Part shown: piece by piece, positions 34,372-42,603 of the stretch
Layout of the letters: each line of letters opens with the position of its first letter
Position numbering within the stretch: the stretch's first letter is position 1
Made by a program: the position numbers and the translations under genes
Source: Caldilineaceae bacterium bin5
GTDB taxonomy: Bacteria > Chloroflexota > Anaerolineae > Caldilineales > Caldilineaceae
Direction: 5' to 3'
DNA: 46,089 nt
Assembly: GCA_002238445.1 (NCBI GenBank)
Contig: MPML01000036.1
Span: 1 to 46,089, forward strand
The notes under the pieces: model-generated
Seen by the model: the letters and a program-made list of their open reading frames with translations, nothing else
Database searches by the model: none
Told to the model about the DNA's origin: nothing

Positions 34372-35302
34372 GCAGTCGCCGGTGATGGCGGAGCCGCCCC
34401 TGATCGTAATTCTTGGCCCGACAGCTGTCGGCAAGACCTCTCTCAGCCTCGACCTTGCAGCGCGCTTCAACGGAGAGATCGTCGGCGCCGACAGCCGGCA
34501 GATCTACCAGGGAATGGACATCGGCACCGCCAAGCCGAGCGCAGAGGAGCAGGCGCGCGTTCCCCATCACCTCGTTGACATCCAGCCGCCTGACAAGCAA
34601 ATGGCGCTGGCGACCTATCAACAGATGGCCTTCAGCGTCATAGACGAAATCCACCGGCGAGGGCGCGTGCCCTTTCTCGTGGGTGGCTCAGCCCTGTATC
34701 TGAGGGCAGTGACGGAAGGGCTGCAGATTCCCGAGGTCGCGCCCAACCCGGCTTTGCGGAGCGAACTTGAGGGCTTCGCACACGAAAACGGACGCGCCGC
34801 GCTGCACGCGCGGCTGCAGGCGTCGGACCCCGTAGCCGCCGCGCAAATTCACCCCAACAATCTACGCCGGGTCATCCGTGCGCTGGAGATCGTGCAGACC
34901 ACGGGGCGCAGAAAGAGCGACCTGGAAGCGGCAACGCCGCCGCCCTACCGCATCCTCAAAATCGGCCTGGACCTGCCGCGGCCACTACTGCATGAGCGCA
35001 TCGACCAGCGCGTTCACGATATGATAGACGCCGGTCTGGTGGAGGAAATGGCCTCGCTTCTGGCGGCAGGCTATTCGCCAGATCTGCCAGCCCTCTCCAG
35101 CCTGGGCTACCAGGAGATTGCCGCCTATCTGCATGGAGATATCACGCTGGCGGCAGCCGTAGAGCGCATCCAGATCGAAACGCACCGTTTCGTTCGCCAC
35201 CAGTACACCTGGTTCCGACGCATCCCCGACATCCACTGGTTCGACACAACCGAATATCCGCGCCCTGCCATTCAGAAACTGGTGGCGGACTTTTTGGGTT
35301 GA
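34355..35302 (+). CDS. miaA: tRNA dimethylallyltransferase
   Basis: MiaA transfers a dimethylallyl group to N6 of A37 in tRNAs that read UNN codons. The 315-aa length is typical. The P-loop is GPTAVGKTSLSL near residues 21-32, and GADSRQIYQGMDIGTAKP, VGGSALYLRAV and NNLRRVIRALEI match the family. The tRNA-contacting HQYTWFRR is near the C-terminus. ATG 34355 overlaps the upstream gene; ATG 34385 (MAEPPL) is an alternative start. Confidence 0.96.
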   Translation: MPSPAEQSPVMAEPPLIVILGPTAVGKTSLSLDLAARFNGEIVGADSRQIYQGMDIGTAKPSAEEQARVPHHLVDIQPPDKQMALATYQQMAFSVIDEIHRRGRVPFLVGGSALYLRAVTEGLQIPEVAPNPALRSELEGFAHENGRAALHARLQASDPVAAAQIHPNNLRRVIRALEIVQTTGRRKSDLEAATPPPYRILKIGLDLPRPLLHERIDQRVHDMIDAGLVEEMASLLAAGYSPDLPALSSLGYQEIAAYLHGDITLAAAVERIQIETHRFVRHQYTWFRRIPDIHWFDTTEYPRPAIQKLVADFLG

Positions 35303-35707
35303 ACGGCAACAGTTGTGGTGCCCGAGTACCCGATCCCGAGAACCAAGCCAGCAAGCCGCGGCGTGAGTTTTGCAGCGGGCCAGGCCTCGCGCTGGTCGGT
35401 CTGACGATGCGCGTCACTTCATAGTCGGGTCGTAGGTGTTTTGCACGGAATTCGTGCCATAGCATTTTCTTGAGGATTCTGGAGCTGACAGGCTGCCTGG
35501 TTGAAGGCCCGATCAGTGTATTTCCAGTGTAATTGAGGGAAATAGCCACAGATGGGCGGCTGGTTACCGGCATAAGTAGGGATTAAATCGAGGCATTGCG
35601 GGACTAGTCTATTCCCTGCTATAATGCAGGCCGACTTGAAGAGGAAGAGTAAAGCTTGGTCAAAGAACATTGAATACTCTGAAAGGACGTAGCCGAAAGA
35701 TATAACA
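35303..35707. other. Intergenic region upstream of rel
   Basis: These 405 bp hold no recognised gene. Open frames on the minus strand here look like noise. A promoter candidate for rel is at 35596-35625. No terminator after miaA is evident. Confidence 0.5.
35596..35625 (+). promoter_or_regulatory. Candidate extended -10 promoter of rel
   Basis: TATAAT at 35620-35625 is preceded by TGC, giving an extended -10 element. TTGCGG at 35596-35601 is a weak -35 with an 18-bp spacer. The site is about 80 bp upstream of the rel start codon. Confidence 0.6.
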
Positions 35708-38059
35708 ATGGCTGGCACTGAACTGGCGCCGGACCTCACTGCTGCGGACCCCAGCGACCTGCCCGACCTTACAAACACAGAGAAAAACGGCCTGCCTACG
35801 GATAGCCCGCTTCTGCGGAGCATTCCGCTTGAGGCCATCCCCCCTGTCAGCGGCGGCAAGTTATTCCTTCAGCCGTTGCTGAATCTTCACGAAATCAAAG
35901 CGCTCGAAGAATTGTACACGAGTCTGCCTGACAGTTTCAGCGCGGACGAGAGGTTAAGGATTCTGCGCGCCTACCTGGTCGCAAGCGACGCCCATCGTGA
36001 ACAGGCGCGCATGACCGGCGAGCCTTTCATCCTGCACCCTATCGAAGTTACCAAGATTCTGTCGGAACTGCAGTTGGACGCAGACACGCTGGCGGCTGCC
36101 CTTCTGCACGACGTGGTGGAAGATTCAGTCTACACAATCGAATATCTGCAAAAGAACTTTAACCTGGATGTTGCCGAATTAGTCGACGGCGTTACCAAGC
36201 TCAATCGCATCAAAGAGTTGAGCAATATGCGCCACAGCGTTGCCGATGAGAAGGCGGAAAGCCTGCGAAAGATGTTCCTGGCTATGGTCGAGGACATCCG
36301 GGTGGTGCTCATCAAGCTGGCAGACCGGGTCCACAATATGCGGACATTGGAAGGCCACCCGGAACACAAGCGGCGCCGCATTGCCCGCGAGACGCTCGAA
36401 ATCTTCGCGCCGCTGGCCAATCGACTGGGAATCTGGCAGATCAAGTGGGAGTTGGAGGACCTCAGTTTCCGCTATCTCGAGCCGGTAACATATCGCAATC
36501 TGTCGCGGGCGATGGACCAGAAGCGGGCCGAGCGGGTCAGTTGGATGGATGAAACCCGCGAGACGCTGGCAAAGGCGCTGATTGAATCTGGCATCAAGGC
36601 GGAGATCAACGGGCGTCCCAAGCACATCTACGGCATCTATCGAAAAATGCGGCGCAAGGATGTGCCGTTCGACCAGATCTATGATATCCACGGCTTCCGC
36701 ATTATCGTCGATTCGATAGCCGACTGCTACGCGACTTTGGGCGTAGTCCATAGCCGCTGGCGGCCTATACCCGGCGAATTCGACGACTACATCGCCAATC
36801 CGAAGGACAATCTGTATCGCAGCCTGCACACAGCTGTAGTCGGCTCAAATGGCAGGCCGATGGAGGTGCAGATCCGGACGCACCAGATGCACCAGGTAGC
36901 CGAGTTCGGCATCGCCGCCCACTGGCGCTATAAGGAGAACAAACAGCCCAATCACTACCTGGACAACAAGATCGCCTGGATTCGCCAGCTGATGGAATGG
37001 CGGCAGGACGTGACCGATGCCCAGGAGTTCGTCAGCGGGATGAAGACGGACGTGTTCCAGGATCGGGTCTACGTCTTCACGCCGCGCGGAGATGTAATCG
37101 ATCTGCCCAGCAGCTCGACGCCGATCGACTTCGCCTACCGGGTTCACACAGAGTTGGGACACCGCTGCCGCGGCGCGAAGGTGAACGGGCGGCTGGTGCC
37201 ATTGGAATGCGAGCTGCAGAATGGTGACCAGGTAGAGGTCATTGCGGCCAAGCGGGGCGGTCCCAGCCGTGACTGGATCAACCCGAACATGGGCTATGTC
37301 GCCACCACGCGCGCGCGGGGAAAGATCCGCACCTGGTTCCGCAAACAGGCGAGGGACGAGAACATCGCCCAAGGACGCCAGATCCTGGAAAAGGACCTGA
37401 AGAGGCTGAGCGTGGCCCAGCCTTTCGATGCCGTAGCCCGCACTTGCGGTTTTGAAGACCTGGACGATTTTCTGGCTGCGATCGGTTATGGCGATGTGAC
37501 GAGCCAGACCATTGCCCAGCGTGTCATCGAACATGAACGCAGCCAGCAGAGCGAAGAAGAACCAGAGCAGCCGGTCAAGCGGCCGCCCCAACGAACCGTC
37601 TCGATCGATGGTGTGCAGGTAGCCGGTCTGGACGGCGTCCTGGCGCATCCGGCGCGCTGCTGTAACCCTGTCCCAGGCGACCCAATCGTCGGCTATGTAA
37701 CAAAAGGGCGCGGCGTTTCCATACACAAAACCAACTGTCCGAACATTGCGTCTCTGATCCAACGTGCGGACCATGCGCGGCTGGTCGAGGTGCAGTGGGG
37801 CGCCAAAAGCGAGGAGATGTACCCGGTCAGCATCCAGGTCAAGGCCTACGACCGCGCCGGCCTGTTGCGGGACGTTACCGGCCTGGTAGCAGATGAGAAG
37901 ATCAACATGCAGTCGGCAGAGGCGGTGACGGGCATGAAGAACAATATGGCCCTGATCAACGCGACCCTGCAGCTATCGAATATTTCGCAGTTAACCCGCA
38001 TCATGACACGGATTGAACGGCTGCCCAATGTGCTGGAGGTCCGGCGCCTGGTAGGATAG
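35708..38059 (+). CDS. rel: Bifunctional (p)ppGpp synthetase/hydrolase
   Basis: Rel makes and degrades (p)ppGpp in the stringent response. The 783-aa protein has a non-conserved N-terminal stretch of about 55 residues, then the HD hydrolase domain (FILHPIEV, LLHDVVED with His134-Asp135), so hydrolysis is probably intact. The synthetase domain has RRKD near residues 315-318, DIHGFRIIV and KDNLYRSLHT; RxKD is the form found in bifunctional Rel/SpoT enzymes. A TGS domain follows (about 453-515, VYVFTPRGDVIDLP), then a Cys-containing segment (HPARCCNPVPGD) and a C-terminal ACT domain (about 705-783). Confidence 0.96.
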   Translation: MAGTELAPDLTAADPSDLPDLTNTEKNGLPTDSPLLRSIPLEAIPPVSGGKLFLQPLLNLHEIKALEELYTSLPDSFSADERLRILRAYLVASDAHREQARMTGEPFILHPIEVTKILSELQLDADTLAAALLHDVVEDSVYTIEYLQKNFNLDVAELVDGVTKLNRIKELSNMRHSVADEKAESLRKMFLAMVEDIRVVLIKLADRVHNMRTLEGHPEHKRRRIARETLEIFAPLANRLGIWQIKWELEDLSFRYLEPVTYRNLSRAMDQKRAERVSWMDETRETLAKALIESGIKAEINGRPKHIYGIYRKMRRKDVPFDQIYDIHGFRIIVDSIADCYATLGVVHSRWRPIPGEFDDYIANPKDNLYRSLHTAVVGSNGRPMEVQIRTHQMHQVAEFGIAAHWRYKENKQPNHYLDNKIAWIRQLMEWRQDVTDAQEFVSGMKTDVFQDRVYVFTPRGDVIDLPSSSTPIDFAYRVHTELGHRCRGAKVNGRLVPLECELQNGDQVEVIAAKRGGPSRDWINPNMGYVATTRARGKIRTWFRKQARDENIAQGRQILEKDLKRLSVAQPFDAVARTCGFEDLDDFLAAIGYGDVTSQTIAQRVIEHERSQQSEEEPEQPVKRPPQRTVSIDGVQVAGLDGVLAHPARCCNPVPGDPIVGYVTKGRGVSIHKTNCPNIASLIQRADHARLVEVQWGAKSEEMYPVSIQVKAYDRAGLLRDVTGLVADEKINMQSAEAVTGMKNNMALINATLQLSNISQLTRIMTRIERLPNVLEVRRLVG

Positions 38060-38170
38060 CAAGAGCGAGGATTAGCGAGGATAAGCGACGCTCCGCCAAC
38101 GCCTTCGGGCTGTGCGCACAACCACGTAGATTCCCCTGTTTCTTCCTGGTCCCCATTTCAATCGAAAAAC

Positions 38171-38432
38171 GAAACTACGCAGCCCCAACTTTTTTTGCGA
38201 TCCTGAACGAGGCGAGCGCAGCTGTTTACTCTCTTTTTGCATCTGGGCGGTCGGGCGCAAGCGCCCTCCCTTGTGCAGGGGCTGCGCCCCCGCAACGCCC
38301 CCTACAAAACGCGTCCTGCCAGCGCCGCTCCTGTCTCTAGCCACTATCTACTTCAGTTCCATGCCTCATCGACCGTTCGTCGTCATACCAGCCGTGCGGT
38401 TTCAGCAACCCGTCGCCGCCGCCTAAAGGGGA
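38171..38432 (+). mobile_element. MITE-like dispersed repeat, 3'-damaged copy
   Basis: The left end GAAACTACGCAGCCCCAA and the core with hairpin GGGCG-CAAG-CGCCC and then GGGGC-TGC-GCCCC are clear. After CTACAAAA, extra sequence separates the core from CCTCATCGACCG. Similarity to the first copy resumes at CCAGCCGTGCGG and ends near 38425. The right terminal repeat is not recognisable. It lies just downstream of rel. Confidence 0.72.
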
Positions 38433-38801
38433 GGCTTATACGCCAAACTTCACAGATTTTTTGCGTAGCTGACAATTTGAATCAAAAAGAATCTCTGTGG
38501 ATTCTGTATGCAGATAGGGTGGATGATGAATTCGGGTATCAAGAGTGGGAGACTGATTTCGAAAGGTGCCCTAGTGTTCCATATTATCAGTGTAGACTCA
38601 CTAGCTTGGAAAAGTCTAGGCGAGTCGGTGTGGGAGATTCTCCCAACCAAACGTTCATGCACACCTGCGAACATATCGGTATTGGAAGAGATCGTCACAT
38701 TGTACCTCGTGATGCTTAGACGGAGGTATGTAATTGGGCTCGGTTAGAAACAAGCCTGCCACAACTGTGGTGGGCTTGTTTAATCTTTCGGAGGGGGCAA
38801 A
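38433..38801. other. AT-richer stretch without a recognised gene
   Basis: Short overlapping open frames exist on both strands here, none with a recognisable domain or good start signal. One plus-strand frame ends at 38719, but it begins inside the repeat and is probably accidental. The base composition is visibly less GC-rich than in the flanking genes. Confidence 0.4.
38748..38781 (+). terminator. Long hairpin, terminator-like
   Basis: AAACAAGCC and GGCTTGTTT close an extended stem of about 15 pairs, including two G-T wobbles, around a short loop, followed by AATCTTT. The T-run is weak, so a terminator role is tentative. It lies just upstream of the 68-aa ORF, and its right arm is part of a sequence repeated near 40315. 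Confidence 0.5.
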
Positions 38802-39008
38802 TTGAGTGACCCTAACGAAAAGCGTCTCTGGGAACTAGAGAGGCAGATGGGCCTTGTCGAGGAGGAACAGGAGGCCATCTCTACCCTTGTGATAGATTTC
38901 AGTAAAGCAATGAAGAAACGAAGTGAATCACACAAAACTCTTGCGATAACTGTACGCGACTTGACGATTTCCTTCCGGAACCTTTTCACCGGGGCGGGAG
39001 ACAAATAG
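38802..39008 (+). CDS. Small coiled-coil-like protein of unknown function
   Basis: This 68-aa ORF starts with TTG 38802, preceded by a strong GGAGGGGG ribosome binding site. The product is charged and helical (LWELERQMGLVEEEQEAIS, then KAMKKRSESHKTL, ISFRNLFTG). The first half has the heptad look of a short coiled coil. It is not recognised. It lies in the AT-richer patch upstream of the convergent Abi-like gene. Confidence 0.5.
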   Translation: MSDPNEKRLWELERQMGLVEEEQEAISTLVIDFSKAMKKRSESHKTLAITVRDLTISFRNLFTGAGDK

Positions 39009-39209
39009 TTGGTAGTCAAAAGCATTTGGTTTGCAGGAGTGGGGGGAGGTGTGTTCCTGTGGGAGTGTAGCAGGCTTCACGTGAGGGGTATGGTGATGGG
39101 TTTAGAGGAAAAATACTTGGTTATAGAGGTTCCTGTTCTTGACGACTTTCCTTCAAGCAAGCATCGCCTTTTCTGTGGGATTGCCAAATTGGTAAATTTG
39201 GGGATGTAG
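39009..39209 (+). CDS. Possible small ORF, doubtful
   Basis: This 66-codon frame begins with TTG directly after the previous stop, with no ribosome binding site of its own beyond possible coupling. The product has a hydrophobic start (IWFAGVGGGVFLW) and no known motif. It may not be expressed. Confidence 0.2.
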   Translation: MVVKSIWFAGVGGGVFLWECSRLHVRGMVMGLEEKYLVIEVPVLDDFPSSKHRLFCGIAKLVNLGM

Positions 39210-39331
39210 CGAGATCACCATGATGCTGGCCAAGAGGAACTGCGGAAGGTATTACCCCAAGAAAAAAACTGTGGTGACGACATGGGCACAGCTTCTATGC
39301 GGGAGTTTGTTTCTCCCATTTAGCTCGACGA

Positions 39332-40264
39332 TTATAAATTGGCCTCTTCTACTATAAGCAGAATGGTAGAGGAGGTCATATTCACAACGAACTGTGCCAC
39401 GTGTTGGGGCAGGGTCGTGGGCAGGTTGCCTCTGCCATGAACGTTGCTTCTTGTGTTCCTTATCACGTGAGGGAGTTCGAGCAGCTTCACGTAATAAGGG
39501 TCCAAATTTGATTTCGTTACGACAACCTTGAGCAGCTGGGCTGCTTGAAGGCTATCTGGCTTCTTCTCCCAACCCTTCTCTTTACAGACAATTTTCATTA
39601 CACTTTCAAGGGAGCTTGCACACATAGCTACGCAGTCTTCCCACTCATTCTTGCGGTAATGTTGAAGTGCCTTCGAGAATTCTTCATTTGCGGTTTTCCA
39701 ACGCGGTGCCCGTAGCAGATTTCGGGATGGTTCAGTTGCCATCTCGTGTATCACTTCACTATCACGAGTGATGATTTGGGGTCGGGCTACGAGTCGCGAT
39801 GAAGTCTCCCCGCGAGCCCGATTGGATTCCCAGTCATAGTCAGTCACATAATATGGGAGCACACAGAGGTCGAAGAATTTATTGATTTCGGATGGGAGCA
39901 CATGACCTATTTCAGGACGAGGGTCAAAAGGAGGAGGGGCTTCTTGTGTCTGAAAAATGTATTCAATGAAGTCCAAGAAGTTTTCGTCAGTGCAACTGCG
40001 TAGAAACACTTCAATATCTTCAAAATGAGAATTGGAATGAAGATCTGATAGCTGTGGTCTAGCTAATAAGTATCTTAACTTTGTATGAATTTCAGACCAG
40101 AAGGGAGAGGGTGACCCAAACGCACTGCTTATTGGGTGCCTTTCCGAGCATAGCATTAGAGTACGGGTCTTGAAATCATGCGTAAGTCTCTTCCGCTCTC
40201 TAGGTGCCCTTGGACGTCTTGAAAACGTGCTGAAGACCTGACCCAATGAAATACTGGCGATCAA
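39332..40264 (-). CDS. Abi/HEPN-like protein, candidate abortive-infection gene
   Basis: This 310-aa protein is of a type seen in abortive-infection families. Its N-terminal half (about 1-185) is not recognised. The C-terminal helical domain (about 190-310) resembles the 'abortive infection C-terminus' group: HYRKNEWEDCVAMCASSLESVMKIVCKEKGW, then LELPHVIRNTRSNVHGRG, then QHVAQFVVNMTSSTILLIVEE. R269 and H276 fit the HEPN ribonuclease motif R-x(4-6)-H. The start appears to be TTG 40264 with GAGGA 7 bp upstream. Composition is less GC-rich than the neighbours, and similar sequences flank the patch, suggesting acquisition. A phage-defence role is inference. Confidence 0.6.
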   Translation of the reverse strand: MIASISLGQVFSTFSRRPRAPRERKRLTHDFKTRTLMLCSERHPISSAFGSPSPFWSEIHTKLRYLLARPQLSDLHSNSHFEDIEVFLRSCTDENFLDFIEYIFQTQEAPPPFDPRPEIGHVLPSEINKFFDLCVLPYYVTDYDWESNRARGETSSRLVARPQIITRDSEVIHEMATEPSRNLLRAPRWKTANEEFSKALQHYRKNEWEDCVAMCASSLESVMKIVCKEKGWEKKPDSLQAAQLLKVVVTKSNLDPYYVKLLELPHVIRNTRSNVHGRGNLPTTLPQHVAQFVVNMTSSTILLIVEEANL

Positions 40265-40747
40265 TTTGGAATCCTCAATAGCTGTAGCAAACGGTTGGTA
40301 GAAACACAGGATACCTCAGTTGTGGTGGGCTTGCCCAATGTTTGGGAGAAAAGGGCTTAGCCTGACCCCAGAACATAACCGCGATCGAATGTTAACCTGG
40401 CCTGCCAGGGGTTGAGCCGCACCGGCACTGCCGGTGGCGCGAACGGCGCGAAGAACGAGCGACGCCATTCCTGAAAATCCTGATTCAGTGAGATTGCACA
40501 TCGTTTATGGCGTGGTAGTTACGACGATTGTCTGATCTGAGATTGGCAAAATCATTGTAAGAGCTGTCCACGAAGGACATGGCAGAACTCTCCTTTGGCG
40601 CCGCGCGAGTCCGCGGAAACTCCAGGGTATCAGGGACGGAAGCCGGATTCCTGTGACCGGCGCTCACAAAAAAACAAGAGGCGCCCTCAGGTCTGAGGGC
40701 GCCTCTGATTTTCTATATGGAACTCTTGGTTTGCAACAGGACGTGCG
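40265..40747. other. Intergenic region between the Abi-like gene and pepF
   Basis: No convincing gene is present. It holds the second copy of a roughly 35-bp sequence also found at 38761-38798 (40315-40356) and, near its right end, the pepF terminator. Confidence 0.5.
40666..40706 (-). terminator. Rho-independent terminator of the acnA-pepF unit
   Basis: On the minus strand AGAGGCGCCCTCAG and CTGAGGGCGCCTCT form a perfect 14-bp stem with a 2-base spacer, followed by TGTTTTTTT. It lies about 40 bp beyond the pepF stop. Confidence 0.92.
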
Positions 40748-42586
40748 TCAGGAAATTGTCATCGCTTCCAAATCATCGATCATCTCGCGGATCACATCGA
40801 AGCCCGCCTGCCAGAAATCAGGATCGGTCATATCAATGCCCGCCTCTTCCAGAATCTCCTGCGGCCGTGCCGAACCGCCGCGAGCCAGCAATTTCAGATA
40901 GCCCGGCTTGAAGGCATCGCCCTCCAGCTGATAGCGCCGGTAGAGGGAGAGAACCAGCAGCTGGCCGAAACTGTAAGCATAGCAGTAGAAGGGAGTGTGA
41001 TAGATATGAGGGATGCTGATCCATTCATATTGGAATTCGTCTGACACCTCCACGCTGTCGCCGAACTGTTCCTGCAGATTCTCGAGATAGAGGCGGTTCA
41101 GGTCCTGGGGCGAAGCATTCTCCTGGATCGCCTTGTGAGCGGTATTCTCAAAAATCACGAAGAATGCCTGCCGCAACACGGTGGCGTAGATGTCGTCAAC
41201 GCTGGCAGCCAGAATCTCTCGCCGGACCAGTGGGTCCTTTTCCTCCGCGAGCAGCTGTTCGTTCATCACCATCTCGGCGAAGACCGAGGCAGTTTCGGCC
41301 AGGGGCAGAGTGGAGTGTTGGGTCAGGACCGAGTGTTCCTCCGCCATCATGCTGTGGACGGCATGGCCCAATTCATGGGCGATCGTGGCCACGTCTCGCA
41401 CCTTGTTGGTATAGTTCAGCAGCACGTAGGGAGTGATGCTCGGCAGAACAGTAGCGCAAAAGGCGCCGGCTCTCTTGCCCTTGCGAACCTCGCTGTCAAC
41501 ATGGTTGTCGTCGAAAACGCGCTGGGCTTTGGCGGCGAAATCGAGATCAAAGTTCTTAAAGGTATCGAGGACTTGCTCGACCGCATCTTCGTAGGGTATG
41601 TCTTTCGACGAACTGGCCAACGGCGCATAGATATCATAGCGCCGCAGCTTGTCCACCCCCAGCCACTTGGCTTTAAGTGAGAAATAACGCTGGAAGAGAG
41701 GTGCGTTGCGGCGGGAGACTTCCAACAGGGCCTCGACAGCCTCATAAGGGACGTCGTTTCTGAGATTGCGCACAGCAATTGGTGAATCGTAGTTGCGCAG
41801 CGTGACATTCTCGTTGTGCCAGTCCTGCATCAGATTGATGTAGATCTGCGCCAGAATCGGAGCCTCTTCCTTGTAGACCTTATAGATGGACTGGTAGGCG
41901 GCGGCCCGCATGTCGGGGTCAGTGGAGTAGGCGTAGGTCATGACTTCTTCGCGGGTCATCCGCTTCACCTCGCCATCCACCTCCAATTCGAACTCGAGCC
42001 GGTTGGTCAGCATCGAGTAGATGGTGACGATTGCGTTACTACCATTTGTATCTTTCAGGTTGATGACGCTTTCGGCGGTTTCTTCCAGCATAAAAGGCTT
42101 GGAAAGACGCATGGTCTCCAGGAAGTGCCGGAAGTCGGCGTAGTTTTCTGCATCCGGAAGCATGGCTTCGGCGTGCTCGTCATCCAGGGCCTTCCACCAC
42201 AGGCTGAAGAAGAGCGTACGGTTCTGTACTTCCGCCATAAACTGCTGCATGCGGTTGGTGTAGGTGAGGGCGTCGGGCGACTGTGTGTCAGAAGAGAACC
42301 AGAGACTGCCGTAGGATCCGAGGCGGTAGACCAGTTCGGAGATCTCTTCGTACTGTCGCATCGCGTCGATCAGCTTGGCCGGCTCCATCTTCTCTGAGAG
42401 CACATCTCGCAGCGATTCGAAGGCAGTGACCTTCTGCTCGACCTGCGCCAGCATCTCTTCAATTGCGGCGGTGGAAGGGGTAGGTATGCCGGACCCGTTG
42501 GCCTCGGGATCGGGCGGCACGAGGGCCGAGAGGTCCCAGCCCGAAAGTTGATACCGTTCCTGCTTTCCTTCAGTGCGTACAGCCAT
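40748..42586 (-). CDS. pepF: Oligoendopeptidase F (M3 family)
   Basis: PepF is a cytosolic zinc metallopeptidase cleaving short peptides. The 612-aa length is normal. The zinc site is HELGH (His404, Glu405, His408), with the third ligand Glu expected in the helix SVFAEMVMNE about 28 residues later. The N-terminal helical domain and the C-terminal substrate loop IPHIYHTPFYCYAYSFGQLL match the family. ATG 42586 lies 17 bp after the acnA stop with AAGGA upstream, so it is co-transcribed with acnA. A strong terminator follows. Confidence 0.95.
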   Translation of the reverse strand: MAVRTEGKQERYQLSGWDLSALVPPDPEANGSGIPTPSTAAIEEMLAQVEQKVTAFESLRDVLSEKMEPAKLIDAMRQYEEISELVYRLGSYGSLWFSSDTQSPDALTYTNRMQQFMAEVQNRTLFFSLWWKALDDEHAEAMLPDAENYADFRHFLETMRLSKPFMLEETAESVINLKDTNGSNAIVTIYSMLTNRLEFELEVDGEVKRMTREEVMTYAYSTDPDMRAAAYQSIYKVYKEEAPILAQIYINLMQDWHNENVTLRNYDSPIAVRNLRNDVPYEAVEALLEVSRRNAPLFQRYFSLKAKWLGVDKLRRYDIYAPLASSSKDIPYEDAVEQVLDTFKNFDLDFAAKAQRVFDDNHVDSEVRKGKRAGAFCATVLPSITPYVLLNYTNKVRDVATIAHELGHAVHSMMAEEHSVLTQHSTLPLAETASVFAEMVMNEQLLAEEKDPLVRREILAASVDDIYATVLRQAFFVIFENTAHKAIQENASPQDLNRLYLENLQEQFGDSVEVSDEFQYEWISIPHIYHTPFYCYAYSFGQLLVLSLYRRYQLEGDAFKPGYLKLLARGGSARPQEILEEAGIDMTDPDFWQAGFDVIREMIDDLEAMTIS

Positions 42587-42603
42587 GGGGAATATATCCT
42601 TTT

